From positions 77,749,159 through 77,813,158 of the forward strand of contig CM037595.1 in assembly GCA_021018995.1 (NCBI GenBank): 64,000 nucleotides of DNA. Direction: 5' to 3'. The DNA comes from Chloranthus sessilifolius (Eukaryota > Streptophyta > Magnoliopsida > Chloranthales > Chloranthaceae). Shown here piece by piece: positions 43,007 to 53,548 of the stretch. Made by a program: the position numbers and the translations under genes. How positions within the stretch are numbered: the stretch's first letter is position 1; every line of letters starts with the position of its first letter. A model generated the notes under the pieces. It saw only the letters and a program-made list of their open reading frames with translations. It was not told where the DNA came from and searched no databases.

Positions 43007-44442
43007 TATTGTGAAAATTTTACTGTACTCGCAAGTGCAGAGTCATGATGTAGTCAGTGGGTGCAGAGTACGAGATCGTTCCCACGAGGATTGCTTACAA
43101 AATTTAAAATAAAAAATAGCAATTAACCAAAAGAATTTTCACAGATCTATCACAGTATTTTCTAAATTAAAAACTTAAGAACTTGGAAAATGAGATAAGC
43201 ACTAACCTCTAATCGAAATTTAAACAGATTATAAAAGGTAAGGATTGAGATACTATATCTTCCCATCGTAGGTTTATCATTTGTGTAATACAAATCTGTG
43301 GATTGAGATGGGAGATCTTTAACAGATATCTAAAAAGAAGCACCGCCCCAAACACACGTGAGTTCTAAAGTATAGATCTGAGATCAAGGAGATTTATGAT
43401 TAACACCCCATGAGTGTTTGATTAACACCCACACCTCAGATAGTGATTGGAACTCATCTCTGGGATAAAGTCACACTATCAATCCGAGATCAAGGAGATG
43501 TATGATTAACACCCCATGAGTGTGTGATTAACACTCACACCTCAGATGGCAGTAACACTTCACCCCGAGATGGGTAATAATTAGGAAAAAATCATTATTG
43601 CAGATCTGAAATCATAGGGCATGATTAGCTCCTAGATCTCAGATTGAAATCATATTTCACCATTTTCAATAACAACATTAGGGCCTTGAAAAGCATCCGA
43701 CATCTCAATCACAGATTTGTATTAATATAAATGACTCTCTCGGATGGGGTTTATTAGATCCCCATCCCTAATGAAACTAGCCACACATAATTGAAATAAA
43801 TAATTCAATAAACGTAGAAATTGAAAATGACATTAAAATACCGTAAGGAATGATCCACAAAATTCTAAGAAAGCTTTAATCCAACGCGTACAATCCTTTC
43901 TTGAATGCAAAAATTAAACTAATCTAAGATCTAAAACTAGGATATAAAATACTGAGATTTCTCAAGTCACTGGACTGAATGCCCTTAAAAACTTAAAGTG
44001 GAAAAATAGAAAATAGGAAAAATGTTAGTGGAAGCTCTCTTCCGAATCCTCGGATTTTTCTTTAAATAGCATCCAAATTCGATATTTAAATTCAAATTCA
44101 AATTCAAATTCAAATTCTAACTTGGTCGATTGATCAACTTAAGTGGTCGATCGATCGACCAAGTTAAATTTTTAGTTTTTAAATTTGAATTCTGCGGACT
44201 ATGTCGATCCATCAGCCAAAGAGGGTCGATCGATCGACCTAGTTAAATGGTCAATCTCCTCTGTTTTGCTTCACTCATCCAATTCCTTTCAGCTTTTGAC
44301 ACCATTTTGCACTTCTTAATGTATTTAAAGACCACTTTGTCCTGAAACTCAGAAAACTTGATAAATCATGTTAGATAGCTTTCATCAGATGGCTAAATAT
44401 AGATTTTTAGAGTGAAATATTATCATATTTCATTGCACATCA
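43007..44442 (-). repeat. Athila 5' LTR
   Basis: 1436 bp, partner of 30471-31876. In window orientation it starts TATTGTGAAAATTTTACTG and ends TTGCACATCA. It has a segment (GACTCTCTCGGATGGGGTTT near 43722) absent from the other LTR. It contains TCGATCGATCGACC palindromes near 44145-44245. Confidence 0.92.
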
Positions 44443-44533
44443 CTAACCCCAAACATTTAGAGTTCAACTTAGCTCTAGTTCGAAATCTCAAAGTCAACCT
44501 CAAGAGTTACAAAGAGAAAAAGCAAGTGAAAGC

Positions 44534-44884
44534 TGAGATGTCCAAAAAAATTTTGATTTCTGAACAGGTCCGACTCGGTATGTGTGTCCGACAGGTCACG
44601 CAACTGACAATATAAAATTTGAGAGTAAGTTAAATTATAAGAATAAGTCTCGAGTGAAAAAAGAGTTAGTAATAATATGAGCCGCTAGATGAAGTACCAT
44701 ACACCGACGTGCGGTGTACCAGCTTAACACCCAAACCTAAGTCTTTAAATATAAGTCAAATGGATAAGAGATTTTTGTTTGCTTTGTTTGTTTGAGAGTT
44801 TGTTTGAGAAGAGAGAAAAAAAGAAGAGAGTTTAACTTTCTCACCCCATCATACAACGTGTAAGCAAATCATGTGATCATACAC
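44534..44884 (+). mobile_element. Solo LTR, left piece (split by E3)
   Basis: It starts TGAGATGTCCAAAAAAATTT, a form of the TGTRATRTCCCGAAAAATT start of the E3 LTRs. It has a 5-bp flank AAAGC (44529-44533) against AAAGT after the right piece (59845-59849). It is interrupted at 44884 by E3, whose duplication TACAC it carries. The right piece is 57766-59844, giving an LTR of about 2.4 kb. No internal region belonging to it was found, hence solo. Confidence 0.65.
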
Positions 44885-47396
44885 TATAATATCCCGAAAA
44901 ATTAAGCGTTGAATTTTTACCTCGGGATCCGTGCCCGACTGGTCGTAGGGTTGACTAAGTAATGGTCAAACAATGAACTCATAGAGTGATGAACTAATAT
45001 AGTACAAATGTGACCTAAGTGTGGTGTATAGTGTGAGTTAGTGGTCACGTACACCTATCTCTGGTGTAGGTGTTTAACACAGAAGCTGGAAAGAGAATAA
45101 AAGGGTTTAATAACCCTAGTTTTCATTTATTTGGTTGTTGAAGAGAGAGTTAAGAAGAGAGAGAGAGAGGGAGTAGAGAGGAGTTATGGAAGCTAGGTGT
45201 TAATGCAAATCAAGAAGAAGATTGAGCATTGATTGCCGGATTCAATGCGTTGGGATCGTTGAAGCAAAAACTGGAACCCTAGCCATCAAACCCAACAAAT
45301 CAATCCTTTAAAGGATTTATTGAGGTGAGTTTTAATTGAAGTTAATGCATAGATTGTAGATGATTAAATTCAGTCAAGAAGGGTTAAAAGGATAGATTAA
45401 AGGCTTAGAAAAGGAAGGGAAAAGAAAAGGAAAAGATTTAGAAGAACAGCCCGAAAGGGGACTGAATCTTGTCAAATCGATTAATCGAAATTAGGATTTG
45501 ATTAATCGATTTTGGTCCGAAAGTTGAAAAGTCAGGGATGCCTGATTTCGATTAATCGATTTACGAATCGACTAATCGACTGGGTACCTCCAGTGGCCGG
45601 AGAAACAAGACCTGGGGAAATCGACTAATCGAGTTGGGAATTCGATTAATCGATTTTGGATTTCAATTAATCAATTTGGGATTGACTAATTGATTTCGGA
45701 CTTTCGACCACTCTATTTGAGAATCGACTTTACTATGCTAGGGATTTTGATTAATCGATTTGGGATCGATTAATCAATTTTGGATTTCGATTAATCGATT
45801 TTGGGAATCGATTAATCGATTTGGGTTTCGATTAATCGATTTTGGAAATCAATTAATCGATTTTGGCAGATTCACTTGATTTCGTAATTGGACTTAGAGG
45901 TTCATAGAGGGTTTAGGACCTTCTCTATTGTATCTTTAGTGATGTGTTACATTTGTTGTGATGTACCATAGGTGGTACGTGTGAGAACGAGCACAAGAAG
46001 CCGCGTGGGACCTTGATGCTTGGACCATCAGAGACTTGAGGTAGGGAACACCTTGAACATGTACTTTAATTACAAGAGCATGTATGTAATGCTATAGAAC
46101 TCAAACTGAAAATGTTTTATCTATTTAAATCTTTGTGAAAAGGGTGCGTGTGTGACACCAAGAATGTGATAAAGGCATCTGTGTGATGCGAGTAACTGAG
46201 ACCAAGTAATCAAATGAGAATGAGACATCCCCATGGGATGAGAAAGTAATAAAGGCATCAGTGTGATGCGAGTAAATTAGACATCCCAGGGATGTATATA
46301 TGATTGAATAATTGCTGTTGAGGCCTAACTGATATAAGATAGCACTTTACACGGCGAACAACTATATGTAAAGTACATGTTCTTTTTGTTATTTGAGGTT
46401 TGATTAGAATACCCCACCGACGTGGCGGGATACCCACGACTGACTCGGCAGGATATCCGTGACCGGTATGGCGGCCAATCCATACACCAGTGCGGAGGTC
46501 TATCTGTACACAGTAAGCACATCCCAGGAATGTTGAGATGAGATTTAACCCCGCCGCCTATTGAGAAAAGGGCTTGGGTAGTATTACCAGGGAATGCATA
46601 TAATAACTGTCTATTTAGGCGACGATGGTGGGTATTCCATCGGGGCTCGATGCTATATTGCTCGGGGATTACTTAAGTTGAAGATTTAAGTTTTGCTTTA
46701 GGCATGTTTAGTGTTATTCATGATAAATCAACAGTAAAGTAAGACATACAAATTACCAATAAGTTGAATGCAAATCACCATCTTTTAAACTATTTTCTAG
46801 CAAATGCATAGACACATCATACTTAGAATATCATGGAATATATGTGAGATTTTGATTTATATGTTCATTGTGTTGTTCCCTATTGAGCTAGGATGTAGCT
46901 CACCCTTTAGACTATACGTCGCAGGTCCATTGTTAGCAGCGGCTGAGGCTTCGGGGGACGTTGATCCAGGTGATTCAGATTACGTGCCTGGGGACAAGTT
47001 GGAGCCTCCTCCCGAGGACTTCTTCTAGGAGACTCTGCTGTGTACTTTGATAGAGAGTCAATTTTGAGAGCAGATTGTACGGCTTGGTATGTCAAGCCTT
47101 TATTTTTGGCAAACAATGTAATTAGATAGACATTATTCTTTTGGGGGAACCATTTGGGGTGATCTGTTTATCACCGATAGTTCGGATCGGTTCTCTGTTC
47201 ACGCAGTGGCATGAAAGTAGAACCGTCTTTTGCATGTGCCAAATGGGCATATTGGAATTTTCCGCTTTATGCAGTTATTTACCTATCTTGTTATTATTAC
47301 TTGTTATACTAATGTTCCGTACATAGTTTTGGGGCATGGTCTGAAGGATCATGCTTATGGCACGGGTTTCAGGGTGCCAAAATCCGGGCTGTCACA
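44885..47396 (+). repeat. E3 5' LTR
   Basis: 2512 bp. It contains a donor TTGAG|GTGAG (45324/45325), a TCGATTAATCGA palindrome array (45475-45870), a GC-rich block with CCCACCGACGTGGCGGGATA (near 46414), an acceptor-like CGTCGCAG (46917-46924) and an acidic mini-frame to 47028. It has about 28 bp near 44935 (GACTGGTCGTAGGGTTGAC) that the 3' LTR lacks. Confidence 0.92.
46925..47028 (+). other. Acidic mini-frame in the E3 5' LTR
   Basis: After the acceptor-like CGTCGCAG the frame ends DVDPGDSDYVP, then GDKLEPPPEDFF and a stop. The 3' LTR keeps the frame (57290-57393, with N for D and E for K). The solo LTR has the clearly related DIDPENPEYIP, then EEIEPPPNEFF and a stop (to 59445). Differences between the E3 and solo copies are mostly conservative (D/E, V/I) or silent. 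It may be an exon of a leader-encoded peptide; a start codon is not assigned. Confidence 0.45.
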
Positions 47397-47398
47397 GT

Positions 47399-47410
47399 TG
47401 GTATCAAAGC
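47399..47410 (+). other. E3 primer-binding site
   Basis: TGGTATCAAAGC two bases after the LTR; one mismatch from the initiator-Met tRNA site. Confidence 0.85.
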
Positions 47411-47499
47411 ATTTTCTTTTGGAAATTCTGACAATTATTCTTTTGTCAGAGCATAGGGACTTCTGTTAATGAAAACTTTGTTTTCACGTGCAGACCGTT

Positions 47500-48893
47500 A
47501 TGTTTCCTAGAGGAAGAGGCTGACCTAGGGGCGGTCATCATAGAAATTTGCATAGTCGAGATGATCTCATCTCGGATACCAATAGAGTACCTTTGGGACA
47601 TGGAGGTGCTTCGGGTAGTGGCAGTCAAGAGGGCCACGATCAAGGAGAGAACCAGGATCAAGATCGTCAGGATCAAGATAAAAGAGAACAGGAGAGAGTC
47701 AGAGAAAGGAATGAGGATAGAGCGGAGCGTCAGAGGATGATGCACACCATGGAGACCATGGCGGCGGCTTTTATATTGTGAAATGACATCGCCAACTTAT
47801 ACCGCATGAGCATCATCAGCCACCGACACCTCTAGTGGCTCTGACACCGCCAGTGTCTTCTGCTTTTGCTGAGTTTAGGAGGATGAGACCTCCTAGCTTT
47901 TTGGGGCAGGCAGAGCCTATGACAGCTAAGAACTGGCTGAGTGAAATGGAGAAGGTGTTTAGTGTGCTCACATGTATGGAGGACGAGAGCGTCCATTGGG
48001 CAGCCTATATGTTGGATGGAGAGGCTAGGCCTTGGTGGAAGTCCGTTTCACGGACTAGGGCTCAGGAGACTCCAGATTTACCATGGACTTGGGACGAGTT
48101 CGTTGAGGAATTCAACAAGCAGTATTTCTCGAAAGTGGTGAGGAACCAAATGGAGATTCAATTTCTACAACTTACTCAAGGGAAGATGACTGTTAGGGAG
48201 TATGGAGTGGAGTTCATGCGACTCGCTCGCTTCGCGTCCGACTACGTCATCACAGAGATGATGAAAGCGAAGAGGTTTCAGCAAGGATTGAAGCCGGACA
48301 TGAGGGGAGGAGTAGCACCATTCCAGATGAGGATCTATGGAGAGGTCATGAGCAAGGCCTTGGTGGTAGAGGAAGAAAATAATAATAAATACCGCTAGAA
48401 GGAGCAACAAGGAAGGTGGAATACATACCAGAGCAAAACGGGGAATTATGAACTGGTGAACAAAAAGTCGAGATTCATACAAAAAAATCAGAAACCACTG
48501 TTTCAAGGAGGTTATGGGAGACCGGCGCAGTAGACCAACCAGCAGAAATTCCCATTGCTTGCGTCGGGGAGGCCGATGAGATATGAGAGCCCTGCTATTA
48601 CTAACGGAGCTACAGTTACTCAGGGGTTCTCGCGAGTAGCTTCTTCCACACCTTGTGAGACTTGTGCCAAGTGTGGCAAGCCTCATAGAACAGCTAACTG
48701 TAGGCAGGAAACTCAGGGTTGCTTTCGATGTGGCAGGTGGGCCACCTGATCAAAGATTGCCCCGAGGTGAACAAAGGGAAGACGGCTTCAGCTCCTATCC
48801 CACGATCGATACAAGCAAGGAAGCCGATCGTCCAAGGAAGAGCCTACGCAGTCACAACTCAAGAGGCTTAGAATAAAAATGACGTGATTCAAG
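47500..48893 (+). pseudogene. gag: E3 gag
   Basis: It starts MFPRGRG at 47500, with TGA where Arg is expected a few codons on. A charged Gln/Asp/Arg linker follows, then the gag core in the open frame 47835-48398 (RMRPPSFLGQAEPMTAKNWL, EARPWWKSV, QYFSKVVRNQMEIQFLQLTQ). TAG stops near 48398 and 48531 each fit a Gln codon. The zinc knuckles are CAKCGKPHRTANC (48664) and a second incomplete CFRCGR. The tail reads GRAYAVTTQEA, then a stop where Gln is expected, then NKNDVIQ. It joins the protease through the intron at 48894. Confidence 0.88.
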
Positions 48894-49038
48894 GTGAGTT
48901 TTCTTTTAAGTAAAGAATTTCAATTCTTTAAAATTTTTAGACAGAGAAGGTGCATCCATATAGAAAATATAAGAGAACTTGCATGTAATAAACTCTAGTA
49001 TGATGATAGACATTATATATATGTGTATGTATGATTAG
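48894..49038 (+). other. Predicted 145-bp intron at the gag/protease junction of E3
   Basis: Donor CAAG|GTGAGTTTT and acceptor TATGATTAG|GTACA. The removed segment is AT-rich with stops in frame. Joining gives NDVIQ-G-TLQLYKKGSDVTYE, which aligns with the uninterrupted NVIQGTSS of E1 (gag/protease junction near 19910) at exactly this codon. Splicing is inferred from sequence alone. A simple non-spliced insertion is the alternative, but the consensus sites and exact frame restoration favour an intron. Confidence 0.65.
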
Positions 49039-49690
49039 GTACATTACAACTTTATAAGAAGGGAAGTGACGTGACATACGAAGCTCGAGTGTTGATAGAC
49101 CCGGGGTCTACCCACTCATTTGTTACCCCTCGCTTCACAAAGAGGATGAAAGTTGACCCAGAGGAGTTAGACTTCGTTTTAACCGTGACTGTTCCTACTG
49201 GGAAATCGATTGATATCGAAAAGGTTGCAACTCTGTGATCGTGAGGGTCATGGATGGAGACGTCTTTGAACTACCAGCGAACCTAATTCTATTAGACATG
49301 CAAGGACTCGACGTGATCCTTGGCATGGATTGGCTGTTGACTCACTGTGCGACGGTAGATTGCAAGAATGAGGTCGTCATCTTCAGACCCAATATGAGGA
49401 GATCATTTAGATTTAGAGGAGAGAGGTCGACACACATGCCACTTATCTCGGCAGTCAAGGCCGAGAGATTAATCATAAAAGGGTGTAGTGGATACTTGGC
49501 ATTTTTGAAGGAGCATAAGGAGGAGAATAATGTTATCTCTGAGATATCAGTTGTACGAGACTTCGCTGATGTATTTCCGGAAGAGTTACCCGGATTACCT
49601 CCAGAAAGGGAAGTAGTGTTCGCCATCGACCTAGCACCAGGAACGGAGCCTGTTTTTAAAGCACCATATAGAATGGCTCCTGCTGAGTTG
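49039..49690 (+). pseudogene. E3 protease and linker to RT
   Basis: The active-site loop reads VLIDPGSTHSFVTP with the catalytic Asp kept (Pro where Ser is usual). After a one-base shift near 49225 the frame at 49235 continues with ANLILLDMQGLDVILGMDWL, KAERLIIKGCSGYLAF, and the linker DFADVFPEELPGLPPEREVV, then FKAPYRMAPAELKEL. TAG (Gln expected) occurs at about 49706. Confidence 0.88.
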
Positions 49691-50500
49691 AAGGAGTTGA
49701 AAGAGTAGTTACAAGAACTAATGGACAAGGGGTTTGTTAGACCGAGCGTGTCTCCATGGGGAGCACCGGTCTTGCTTGTAAAGAAGAAAGATGGGTCAAT
49801 GCGTCTGTGCATTGACTATCGATAATTGAACAAACTCACCATTAAGAATCGATACCCTTTGCCTAGGATAGATGACCTGTTTGATCAACTGCAAGGAGCA
49901 AGGTATTTCTCCAAGATCGATCTGAGATCTGGATACCATCAGTTGAGAGTCAAGGCAGAGGATATTTAGAAGACTGTATTCAGGACTCGGTACGGACATT
50001 ATAAATTTCTAGTGATGCCGTTTGGGTTGACAAACGCCCCGACGTCATTCATGGATCTGATGAATAGGGTGTTTAAACCACACCTAGACTCTTGTGTCAT
50101 AGTGTTTGTTGACGACATCCTGATCTATTCAAAATCAGAAGAAGAGCATGAGAAGCACTGGAGAATAGCCCTACAGACTCTACGTGAACACCAACTATAC
50201 GCCAAGCTCAACAAGTGCGAGTTTGGTTAGAAGAAGTTAGCTTTTTGGGACACGTCGTCTCAAAGCATGGTGTCACTGTAGATCCAGCAAAAATCGAAGC
50301 AGTGGTAAATTGGGAGGAACCAAAGACCGTGACCGACATCCGTAGTTTCCATGAATTAGCGGGTTATTATCAACATTTCGTTAAGGGTTTTTCAAAGATA
50401 TTAGGACCACTCACGAGACTTATACGGAAAAATACAAGGTTCGAATGGAGTGAGGCATGCGAGAAGAGTTTTCAAGAACTCAAGAAGAGACTCACTTCAG
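49691..50500 (+). pseudogene. E3 reverse transcriptase
   Basis: [28 protein letters not shown] (then TAA for Gln), [36 protein letters not shown] (first catalytic Asp), TAG for Gln at about 49967, [30 protein letters not shown] (catalytic pair), YAKLNKCEF, then a small shift near 50225 and [11 protein letters not shown]. The sequence is recent-looking apart from these breaks. Confidence 0.92.
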
Positions 50501-50880
50501 CTCTAGTACTTGTGAGTCCTTCAGGCAGTGGAGGGTTCACAGTATACAGTGATGCTTCGTATAGTGGTTTGGGCTACGTGCTCAATCAACACAGAAAGGT
50601 AATAGCGTATGGGTCGAGACAGTTAAAAGAGCATGAGAAGAATTATCCAACACATGACCTAGAATTAGCAGCGGTCATTTTCGCGCTCAAGATTTGGAGA
50701 CATTACTTGTATGGTGAGACATTTGAGATTTTCTCAGACCACAAGAGCCTCAGATATCTGTTTACATAGAAGGAACAAAATATGAGACAGCGTAGATGGA
50801 TGGAGTTTCTCAAGGACTATGACTGTTCCATATAGTACCATCCAGGCAAGGCTAATGTAGTAGCCGACGCCTTGAGTCGG
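50500..50880 (+). pseudogene. E3 RNase H
   Basis: [20 protein letters not shown] (catalytic Asp), [55 protein letters not shown], with TAG for Gln at about 50767 and again near 50833, then [17 protein letters not shown] leading into integrase. Confidence 0.9.
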
Positions 50881-51948
50881 AAGGGTTCAGCTCAATTGGC
50901 TAGTTTGATTTTGGGTACGCACCGATGGAAGTTGTTTGAAGATCTAGCTCTATATGATGCGAACATCGAGTCGCGAGCTACAGGAGCCTTCTTGGATAAT
51001 ATATCAGTGAGATCGGTGATATTTGAATATATCCACGAGCTACAGATGAAAGACTCGGTGCTAACCAAGATTCGCCAAGATGTAACTGAAGGCATTGGAT
51101 CTGAGTTCTCGGTCAAGGAGGATGGTTCCTTATTGTTCAAGGGCCGTCTCTGCATTCCGGACAATGCCGATCTACGGCGAACAATTCTTGATGAATCTCA
51201 CAAATCCAACTATGCGATTCACCCGGGTAGCACAAAGATGTACCAGGACTTGAAAAAGAATTACTGGTGGAGAGGTTTAAAGCAAGATGTGGTAGAGTAT
51301 GTGTTGCGGTGTTTGACATGCCAGCAAGTGAAGATCGATCATAGACACCCTGGGAGATTATTGCAGCCTCTACCTATACCGGAATGGAAGTGGGAATCGA
51401 TCTCTATGGACTTCATCATTGGGCTACCGCGTACTGCAAAGAAGTACAATGCCATTTGGGTAGTGGTCGATCGATTGACTAAGTCAGCGCACTTCTTACC
51501 TTACAACACGATGTACACGACGGAAAGACTGGTTGAGCTGTATATGAAGGAGATTGTCCGTTTGCATGGGATTCCGAGTAGCATTGTTTCAGACCGTGAC
51601 CCATTATATACATCAAAGTTTTGGAAGAAATTTCAAGAAGGAATGGGAACGCGACTAGATTTCAGTACAACATTCCATCCACAAACCGACGGACAGACGG
51701 AGCGGGTCAATCAGATCATTGAGGACATGCTTAGGGCGTGTATGTTAGAATTGCAAGGATCGTGGGATCAGCTCCTATCGTTGATTGAGTTTGGGTACAA
51801 CAACAGTTTTCAAACGAGCATTGGGATGGCACCATATGAAGCTCTTTACGGACGGCGATGTAGATCACCGATAAATTGGGAGGAAACCGGTGAGAAATTG
51901 TTTTGGGACCCGAAATACTTGAAGATAATGCCACATATATTCGTATGA
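50881..51948 (+). pseudogene. E3 integrase core
   Basis: This is the longest open frame of the window (50872-51948). It has the HHCC zinc region (HKSNYAIHPGSTKMYQDLKK, VLRCLTCQQVK) and the DDE core: SISMDFIIGLP (first Asp), SSIVSDRDPLYTSKFWK (second Asp), HPQTDGQTERVNQIIEDMLR (Glu). Then FGYNNSFQTSIGMAPYEALY and GRRCRSPINWEETGEK. The frame is lost by a shift near 51905-51920. It would integrate the element cDNA; the catalytic residues are intact. Confidence 0.93.
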
Positions 51949-52465
51949 TAAGGGCAAAATTCAAAGCGGCTCAGAGCAGACAGAAAAGCTACGCCGATAT
52001 CAAGCGGAAGAGTGTAGACTTCAAGGTGGGTGAACATGTGTTCGTGAAAGTGTCACCTATGAAAGGGGTGATGAGATTTGGAAAGAGAGGGAAGTTAAGT
52101 CCCTGCTATCTTAGACCATTTGAGGTTCTAAGTCGAGTAGGGGAAGTTGCTTACCGCATTGGATTGCCACCATTATTTGATCAAGTGCACAATGTGTTCC
52201 ACGTATCTATGCTCAGGAAGTATCTTAATGACCCTGATCACATGTTGAGCGGCAAATCAATTGAGATGCATGAGGATATGAGCATGATCGAGGAGCCGAC
52301 GGAGATTTTGGATCGAAAGGAACAAGTGTTGCGAACAAAGGTGATTCCATTAGTGCTTGTTCGATGAAAGTATCATCCGGCCGAAGAAGCTACGTGGGAA
52401 CGAGAGGCCGACGTGAAGGAACAGTATCCAGACTTGTTTGCGAGAGCTTGGGAGTCAAAATTGTA
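51903..52465 (+). pseudogene. E3 integrase C-terminus with chromodomain-type tail
   Basis: [74 protein letters not shown], then VIPLVLVR followed by TGA where Trp is expected and KYHPAEEATWEREADVKEQY with PDLF. The last block is the chromodomain-like module that marks chromoviruses and is thought to direct integration to chromatin. Confidence 0.9.
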
Positions 52466-52699
52466 TCACCGCAAGCATGATTGTGGATTTAAACTATATG
52501 TTATAATCCAATGTCGATCTTTTGATTAATTTATTCAATAGAAACAATTTTAATCCGCTTAGTGTTCCAAATGCAATGTCAAATGCGTAGTTAGAATTCA
52601 TCATAGCCACGACAGGACCGTGATGACGTGTTTCGTAAAACCAGTGACCAACTGGTCATGTTTTACCAAGGAACCAAAAGAGATAGGAAATTTTAAAAT

Positions 52700-53300
52700 C
52701 TGAAGAGTCTGATCAAAATCGATTAATCGATTTGGGAATTTGATTAATTAATTTTGGTCGATTAGTCGACTGGCATGCGCCAGTGAGTGGAAATTTAATG
52801 AGGATTCAGGAAATTAAAGAAGTGAAATTTCGATTAATCGATTTGGGTTTTGATTAATCGATTTTGGATTTCGATTGATCGATCTTTAAATTCAATTAAT
52901 CGAGTTACTTAAGAATCTTAGAAAAACTTTAAGAATTTTTATGACTTCGATTAATCGAAGTGAAATTCGATTAATCAATATGGAAATTCGATTAATCGAG
53001 TCACTTGAGAATTTTGGGAAAAATTTGAAGAACTTCACGATTTCGATTAATCGAAGTGAAATTCGATTAATCGATTGTGGAATTTCGATTAATCGAAGTG
53101 AAATTTGATTAATTGGCTGGCTCACGCCAGTGAGCTCAAAAAGTTGAAATTTTAAATGACCACAATTTCGACTAATTGAAATGATTTCGATTAATCGATT
53201 TTGAGTTTGATTAATCGATTTTGGAAATTGATTAATCGATTTTGTGCGGCTAAACCTAGTTTTGAAACTCAATTAATTGATTTTAGAAATTGATTAATTG
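52700..53300. repeat. TCGATTAATCGA palindrome array in E3
   Basis: About twenty copies by eye of TCGATTAATCGA and one- or two-base variants, spaced about 15-45 bp, usually followed by TTTGG or AAGTG. The same array type occurs in both E3 LTRs (45475-45870, 55845-56235). The region sits between pol and the accessory ORF. Minus-strand open frames here (SINRISLRLIE repeats) are by-products. Confidence 0.9.
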
Positions 53301-53548
53301 AACCGGGGCCTATATATATAAATCGAGGGGGATTTATCCCCATTTGAATTTTTGGGATTTTTGGTTCTTGCGCGCCTTGCGATTTTCTTCTTCGAAAGAC
53401 TTGGAGACCTAGGGTTTTCGCGGTTTGGGTTCGAGATTGGATTAAAATCATTTGACATTGGATCAAACACCTAAGGTAAAACCCTAGATTTCGTTCTTCC
53501 TTCCACTTCAAGCTATAAAAACCCTAGTTTTACTATATTTATCATAAA

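Larger units (their letters stand above)
30471..44442 (-). mobile_element. Athila-type Ty3 retrotransposon (13,972 bp)
   Basis: A complete-length insertion with a perfect 5-bp duplication CTAAC (30466-30470 and 44443-44447). On the minus strand the LTRs read TGATGTGC...TTTTCACAACA (outermost copies). The primer site matches tRNA-Asp and lies at the high-coordinate side. Gag-pol reads from 42616 down to about 37100, accessory ORFs lie at 36256-35400 and 34547-34086, and a long non-coding 3' segment is followed by the low-coordinate LTR. Gag, protease (LDLGASVNLLP) and RT (FMDDFSIY) are of the Athila lineage. All frames are broken. TCGATCGATCGA palindromes stud the LTRs and the non-coding spacers. 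Confidence 0.92.

Noticed and set aside
45470..45870. Regular short palindromic repeats considered as a CRISPR array
   Set aside because: The repeats are about 12 bp and variable, spacing is irregular, they lie in plant LTRs, and no cas genes are present.
46325..46522. Minus-strand frame (MCLLCTDRPPHW...) repeated in both E3 LTRs (also 56690-56971)
   Set aside because: Antisense to the LTR, conserved only because the LTRs are recent copies; no relative in the solo LTR.
52892..53272. Minus-strand frame of repeated SINRISLRLIE units
   Set aside because: It only translates the TCGATTAATCGA palindrome array; composition is forced by the repeat.
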